Source: Actinomycetes bacterium
GTDB taxonomy: Bacteria > Actinomycetota > Actinomycetes > Actinomycetales > Cellulomonadaceae
Direction of reading: 5' to 3'
DNA: 8,103 nucleotides
NCBI GenBank assembly: GCA_023425905.1
Contig: JAFABT010000322.1
Coordinates: 1-8,103, forward strand
This document shows positions 4,931 through 8,103 of this stretch, in pieces; position 1 is the stretch's first letter, and each line of letters opens with the position of its first letter. The notes below the pieces were generated by a model, which saw nothing but the letters and a program-made list of their open reading frames with translations, did no database searches and was not told where the DNA came from. The position numbers were made by a program, and so were the translations under genes.

Positions 4931-6534
4931 GTCGCCACCGGTCCGCTCGACCGGTCGCCGCGGACGCGCTTGAGGACGAGCTCGGCGCTGATGAGGCACA
5001 TCGGCAGCCCGACGCCGGGGATCGTGCTCGCCCCCGCGTAGAGCAGCCCGTCGACGTGACGGGAGGCGTTGCGGCCCCGGAAGAACGCGCTCTGCCGCAG
5101 GGTGTGCGCCGGGCCGAGCGCCCCGCCCGACCACGCGTGCAGGTCCGTCGCGAAGTCGCCAGGTCCGACGCTGCGCCGCACGACGACGCGCGAGGCGAGG
5201 TCGTCGATGCCCGCCCACGTGGCGACCTGCGCGATCGCCGCGTCGACGGTCCGCTCGACGGTCGCGTCACCCGAGCCGTCCACACCGCCGCGGCCGATGC
5301 TCACGTCCGCAGGCACCGGGACGAGGATGAAGAGGTTCTCGTGCTCCGCGGGAGCGACGGACGGGTCGGTCGCGGACGGGCGGCACACGTAGATCGAGGC
5401 CGGGTCCGGCACGTGCCGGTCGTCGCCGTAGATCGCCTCGAAGCCGGCGCGCCAGTCAGCGGTGAAGAACAGCGAGTGGTGCTCGAGCTGGGGGAGGGAA
5501 CCGGACACCCCGAGGTAGGCGAGCACGGCCCCGGGCCCGGGGTCGCGGGTCGTCCACCACTCCTCGGGGTAGGTGCGCAGGTCGGGGGAGAGCAGCTGCG
5601 TCTCGAGGTGGTGGAGGTCGCCCGCCCCGACGACGAGGTCCGCGGGGAGCTCGATCGTCGTCCCGTCGGCCTCGACGCACCGCACGCCCGTCACGCGAGC
5701 GCGGGGGCGGCGCAGGAGTCGCGTGAGCGGGGCGGCCGCCACCCGCGTCGCGGGCTGGTCCGTCGTGACCGTGACGACCTCCGTGCTCGTGCGCAGCCGC
5801 ACGCCCTCCGCGAGGGCGAGGCGCTCGAGCGCGGCGATGATCTCGGTGAGCCCGCCCTGCGGGTAGAGCACGCCGTCGTCGAGGTCCATCGAGCTCATGA
5901 GGTGGTACATGCTCGGGGCGCGGTCGGGGGAGGTGCCGAGGAAGACCGCGGGGTAGCCGAGCACCTGGCGCAGCCGCACGTCGGAGAACTGCCCGGCGAC
6001 GTGCTGCTCGAGCGAACGGAGGAGCAGCATCGCAAGCCGCGGTGCGCGCCGGAGCACGGCGCGGTGCAGCAGCCGGGCCGGCCGGTCGAAGCTCGTGTAG
6101 AGGAAGTGGCGCAGCGCGAGCGTGTACGCCTCCTTCGCCGAGTCGAGGTACGCCTCGAGGCGCCGTCCCGCGCCGGGCTCGATGCGCTCGAAGGTCGCGA
6201 CGTTCGTCGCGCGGTCCGAGGCGATGTCGACCGGATCCTCGCGTCCCTCGAAGAACACCCGGTAGCCGGGGTCGAGCCGGACGAGGTCGAGCTCGGCCGC
6301 GGCGCTCGTCCCGAGCAGCTGGAAGAGGTGGTCGAAGACCTCGGGCATGAGGTACCACGAGGGCCCGGTGTCGAAGCGGAAGCCGTCCCGCTCCCACGTC
6401 CCCGTGCGGCCGCCGACCTGCGGCGCGCGCTCGACGAGCTCGACGTCGTGCCCGTCGCGGGCGAGCAGTGCGGCGGTGGCGAGGCCGGCGATCCCGGCGC
6501 CGATGACGACGACGCGGCGCCTGCGGCGGGTCAT
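4927..6534 (-). CDS. crtI: Phytoene desaturase (FAD-dependent)
   Basis: A 535-residue enzyme that successively dehydrogenates 15-cis-phytoene to lycopene, peripherally bound to the membrane with FAD. The N-terminal dinucleotide fold is clear: VVVIGAGIAGLATA with GxGxxG at 12-17, the ribose-binding acidic residue E35, then GGRTG (41-45). The C-terminal bacterial phytoene desaturase signature is at about 494-516, centred on YAGASTIPGVGLPMCLISAE (499-518). The length fits bacterial CrtI (about 490-550). The ATG at 6534 overlaps the crtB stop (ATGA, 6531-6534) and leads straight into a short basic start and the FAD strand. The frame stays open to 7308, but that extension is an Arg/Pro-rich shadow of crtB. 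A basic stretch at about 258-282 looks longer than usual between two strands and may be a surface insertion. C50 synthesis needs the four-step (lycopene) product, and the pathway genes downstream support that. The number of desaturations cannot be read from sequence. Confidence 0.96.
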   Translation of the reverse strand: MTRRRRRVVVIGAGIAGLATAALLARDGHDVELVERAPQVGGRTGTWERDGFRFDTGPSWYLMPEVFDHLFQLLGTSAAAELDLVRLDPGYRVFFEGREDPVDIASDRATNVATFERIEPGAGRRLEAYLDSAKEAYTLALRHFLYTSFDRPARLLHRAVLRRAPRLAMLLLRSLEQHVAGQFSDVRLRQVLGYPAVFLGTSPDRAPSMYHLMSSMDLDDGVLYPQGGLTEIIAALERLALAEGVRLRTSTEVVTVTTDQPATRVAAAPLTRLLRRPRARVTGVRCVEADGTTIELPADLVVGAGDLHHLETQLLSPDLRTYPEEWWTTRDPGPGAVLAYLGVSGSLPQLEHHSLFFTADWRAGFEAIYGDDRHVPDPASIYVCRPSATDPSVAPAEHENLFILVPVPADVSIGRGGVDGSGDATVERTVDAAIAQVATWAGIDDLASRVVVRRSVGPGDFATDLHAWSGGALGPAHTLRQSAFFRGRNASRHVDGLLYAGASTIPGVGLPMCLISAELVLKRVRGDRSSGPVAT

Positions 6535-7400
6535 CTGCGTCCCCCGGTGAGGAGCACGCGCGCGAGGAGGCGCGCCTTGACGACGTCGGGGACCCGGACG
6601 CGGGTGGTGAGCAGCTCGCTCGCGGGGGTGCGCCGCAGGCGGCGGGAGAGCTCGGCGAAGAGGTCGTGGGCGAGCCGGACGGCGCGGCGGCTGCTCGAGG
6701 GGAGGTCGTCGATCGCCCGGGCTGCGGCCGCGAGGTCCGCGTCGATGTCGTCGAGCAGGCGGTCGCGATCGGCATCGGTGAGGGTGCCGGGCTCGGTCCC
6801 CGGCAGGTAGAGCCGGCCGAGGCCTTGCTGGTCGGCGCCGACGTCGCGGAGGAAGTTCACCTTCTGGAAGGCGGCGCCGAGGCGGACGGCGCCAGGGGAG
6901 AGGGCGGCGTAGGCGGCGTCGGGGTCGGGGGTTCCGGCGAGGAACAAGCGCAGGCACATGAGGCCGACGACCTCCGCGGAGCCGTGGACGTACTCCTGGA
7001 GCGAGGCGTCGTCGTGCTCGGTGACGGTGAGGTCGGCGCGCATCGAGGCGAAGAAGGGTGTGATGAGCGCGTCGTCGATGCGGCCGGCGCGGGCCGCGAC
7101 GGCGAAGGCGTGGACGACGAGGTCGGTCGAGTATCCGGTGCGGACGGCCTCGAGGGTCGTCTGCTCGAGCGTGTCGAGCAGCCGGAGCGTGCGGGCGCGG
7201 TCGTCGTCCGCGAAGGGTCCGTCGACGATCTCGTCGGCGACGCGCACGAGGGCGTAGACGGACCGCACCTGGCCGCGGACCGGCTCGTCGAGCAGTCTGC
7301 ACGCCCACCCGAAGGACGTGGAGTACCCGGCGATCACCCGGGCGGCGGCCTCGGCGGCGACGGCGTCGTAGTGCGCCCGGGGGGCGAGCGTCGGGCTCAT
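6531..7400 (-). CDS. crtB: Phytoene synthase
   Basis: A 289-residue squalene/phytoene synthase family enzyme that condenses two GGPP molecules to 15-cis-phytoene via prephytoene diphosphate. Both Mg-binding Asp motifs are present: DEIVD (56-60) and DVGAD (186-190), within the diagnostic NFLRDVGADQQGLGRLYLP (182-200). The early AGYSTSFGWACRLL (24-37) contains the typical STSF diphosphate-binding segment. The length is usual for bacterial CrtB. The ATG at 7400 overlaps the crtE stop by four bases (ATGA, 7397-7400), with GGAG upstream. It lies between the GGPP synthase and the desaturase, matching the pathway order. The neighbouring crtI, and the absence of any hopanoid genes here, argue against a squalene or HpnC/HpnD-type enzyme. 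Confidence 0.96.
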   Translation of the reverse strand: MSPTLAPRAHYDAVAAEAAARVIAGYSTSFGWACRLLDEPVRGQVRSVYALVRVADEIVDGPFADDDRARTLRLLDTLEQTTLEAVRTGYSTDLVVHAFAVAARAGRIDDALITPFFASMRADLTVTEHDDASLQEYVHGSAEVVGLMCLRLFLAGTPDPDAAYAALSPGAVRLGAAFQKVNFLRDVGADQQGLGRLYLPGTEPGTLTDADRDRLLDDIDADLAAAARAIDDLPSSSRRAVRLAHDLFAELSRRLRRTPASELLTTRVRVPDVVKARLLARVLLTGGRR

Positions 7401-8103
7401 GCGGCGTGCTCCGTCGCGAGGACGCTCGTCGTGCCGATCCACGACATCACGGGCTCGGCGAGGCCGAGGTCGTGCGCGAGGTGCGCGGCGGCGCGGAGCG
7501 CGTCGGTGACGAGCCCGTCGACGAAGCGGCGCGAGCCTGACTCGACGAGCAGCGCACGCGCGACGTCGGCGTCCTCGCGGGTGAGGTCCGGGTCGCCGAC
7601 GAAGCGCGCGAGCCGGGGCCACACCGCCGTCGTGCGGGCGTGCGCGACGAGGGCGGTGCTCTTGCCCTCGCGGAGGTCGGTGAGCGAGCTCTTGCCCGTC
7701 TCGGTCTCGTCGCCGAACACGCCCTGGAGGTCGTCGAGCAGCTGGAAGGCGAGGCCGAGGTGGGAGCCGAGGAGTCCGAGCCGGGCGACGTCGGCGTCGG
7801 AGGCGCCCGCGAGCACCGCGCCCGCCTGGAGCGGCAGCTCGAAGGAGTAGACGGCCGTCTTCCGCTCGGCCATCGTGAGCACGTCGCCGAGCGAGGGGGG
7901 CTCGGTGGACACGGCGTAGGCGACGTCGGTGAGCTCGCCGGCTGCGGTCACGTGGACCGCGTGGTCGAGGAGGTCGAGCAGCCGGCGGGTGATGTCCGCG
8001 TCGGTCGACGCGAGCGCGAGGGTGCGGGTCGCGGCGACGAGGGCGAGGTCGCCCGCAAGGATCCCGGCGGTGCGCGCGAGGGTGTCGGCGCGGTCGTCCG
8101 GGA
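7397..8103 (-). CDS. crtE: Geranylgeranyl diphosphate synthase, C-terminal part (5' end beyond window)
   Basis: The last 234 residues of an all-alpha trans-isoprenyl diphosphate synthase; the frame is open through the right edge. Visible landmarks are ILAGDLALVAA at residues 14-24, the conserved Lys of ERKTA (about 79-83), and the second Asp-rich motif FQLLDD (119-124) followed by GVFGD. A GK-x-DL-x-GK element follows (residues 136-147), as in other members. The first motif (DDxxD) and about 130-140 residues before it lie beyond position 8103, judged from a usual length near 360-380. That motif and the residues just before it set chain length, so GGPP as product is inferred from the position next to crtB rather than read here. 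A Val encoded by GTG at 7951 could be taken as a start, but the homologous sequence continues upstream, so it is internal. Overlap with crtB suggests coupling. Confidence 0.93.
   Translation of the reverse strand, partial: PDDRADTLARTAGILAGDLALVAATRTLALASTDADITRRLLDLLDHAVHVTAAGELTDVAYAVSTEPPSLGDVLTMAERKTAVYSFELPLQAGAVLAGASDADVARLGLLGSHLGLAFQLLDDLQGVFGDETETGKSSLTDLREGKSTALVAHARTTAVWPRLARFVGDPDLTREDADVARALLVESGSRRFVDGLVTDALRAAAHLAHDLGLAEPVMSWIGTTSVLATEHAA

Noticed and set aside
5056..6810. Long plus-strand open frame opposite crtI and crtB (584 codons)
   Set aside because: Arg/Glu/Val-rich shadow of the real genes; no recognisable motif, and the minus strand is fully accounted for.
6535..7308. 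Upstream extension of the crtI frame to 7308
   Set aside because: The added residues are Arg/Pro-rich and overlap crtB in another frame. The ATG at 6534 precedes the FAD motif directly and makes the standard four-base overlap.
6666..7850. Plus-strand open frame opposite crtB and crtE (394 codons)
   Set aside because: Gly/Val/Arg-rich shadow without family features; both minus-strand genes have clear catalytic motifs.
1..8103. Search for tRNA, rRNA, CRISPR, insertion sequence, toxin-antitoxin or phage-defence elements
   Set aside because: No direct-repeat array, terminal inverted repeats, transposase motif or RNA-gene signature was seen. Essentially all of the window is taken up by the nine metabolic and copper genes.
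3349..8103. Idea that the cluster is a previously undescribed system
   Set aside because: Each gene matches a known actinobacterial C50 carotenoid family in a known order; only the product type and the neighbourhood are open questions.

Overview
This window comes from a very high-G+C actinobacterium. Third codon positions are almost always G or C, and long spurious open frames run antisense to nearly every gene. The content is a C50 carotenoid cluster in the Corynebacterium glutamicum gene order beside a CsoR-type copper locus. I infer an actinomycete, most plausibly a member of the Micrococcales (Cellulomonas/Promicromonospora-like), but the sequence alone does not fix the genus. All nine genes lie on the minus strand, so biological order runs from the high-coordinate end to the low end.

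Region 8103-3349 is a six-gene carotenoid operon: crtE (GGPP synthase, N-terminus beyond the window) - crtB (phytoene synthase) - crtI (phytoene desaturase) - crtYe - crtYf (two small membrane subunits of a heterodimeric lycopene-type cyclase) - crtEb (UbiA-family lycopene elongase). Each of the five junctions is a 4-base stop/start overlap (four ATGA, one GTGA), which implies one polycistronic mRNA with coupled translation. The inferred route is: prenyl diphosphates to GGPP (CrtE), GGPP to phytoene (CrtB), phytoene to lycopene (CrtI), addition of two C5 units to give a C50 flavuxanthin-like acyclic carotenoid (CrtEb), and end-ring closure (CrtYe/Yf). The gene order suggests decaprenoxanthin. 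The ring type (epsilon, gamma or beta) cannot be read from the sequence.

Region 3348-3198 is the only sizeable intergenic stretch (151 bases). It holds a perfect 7-3-7 inverted repeat (ATACCCC-CTC-GGGGTAT, 3263-3279) of the CsoR operator type, 65 bases upstream of csoR. I see no convincing terminator after crtEb.

Region 3197-1 is a copper-homeostasis operon: csoR (copper-sensing repressor) - copZ (HMA copper chaperone) - copA (P1B copper-exporting ATPase). copA is open to the left edge, where it runs into a suspicious poly-G tract. Cu(I) should release CsoR from the operator; CopZ would then carry Cu(I) to CopA for export.

No RNA gene, mobile element, CRISPR array or tandem-repeat array was recognised. 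There is no gene-free stretch above 300 bases. I did not find a convincingly new biological system; the points worth checking are cyclase product type, regulation at the crt/cop boundary, CopA features and the poly-G edge.
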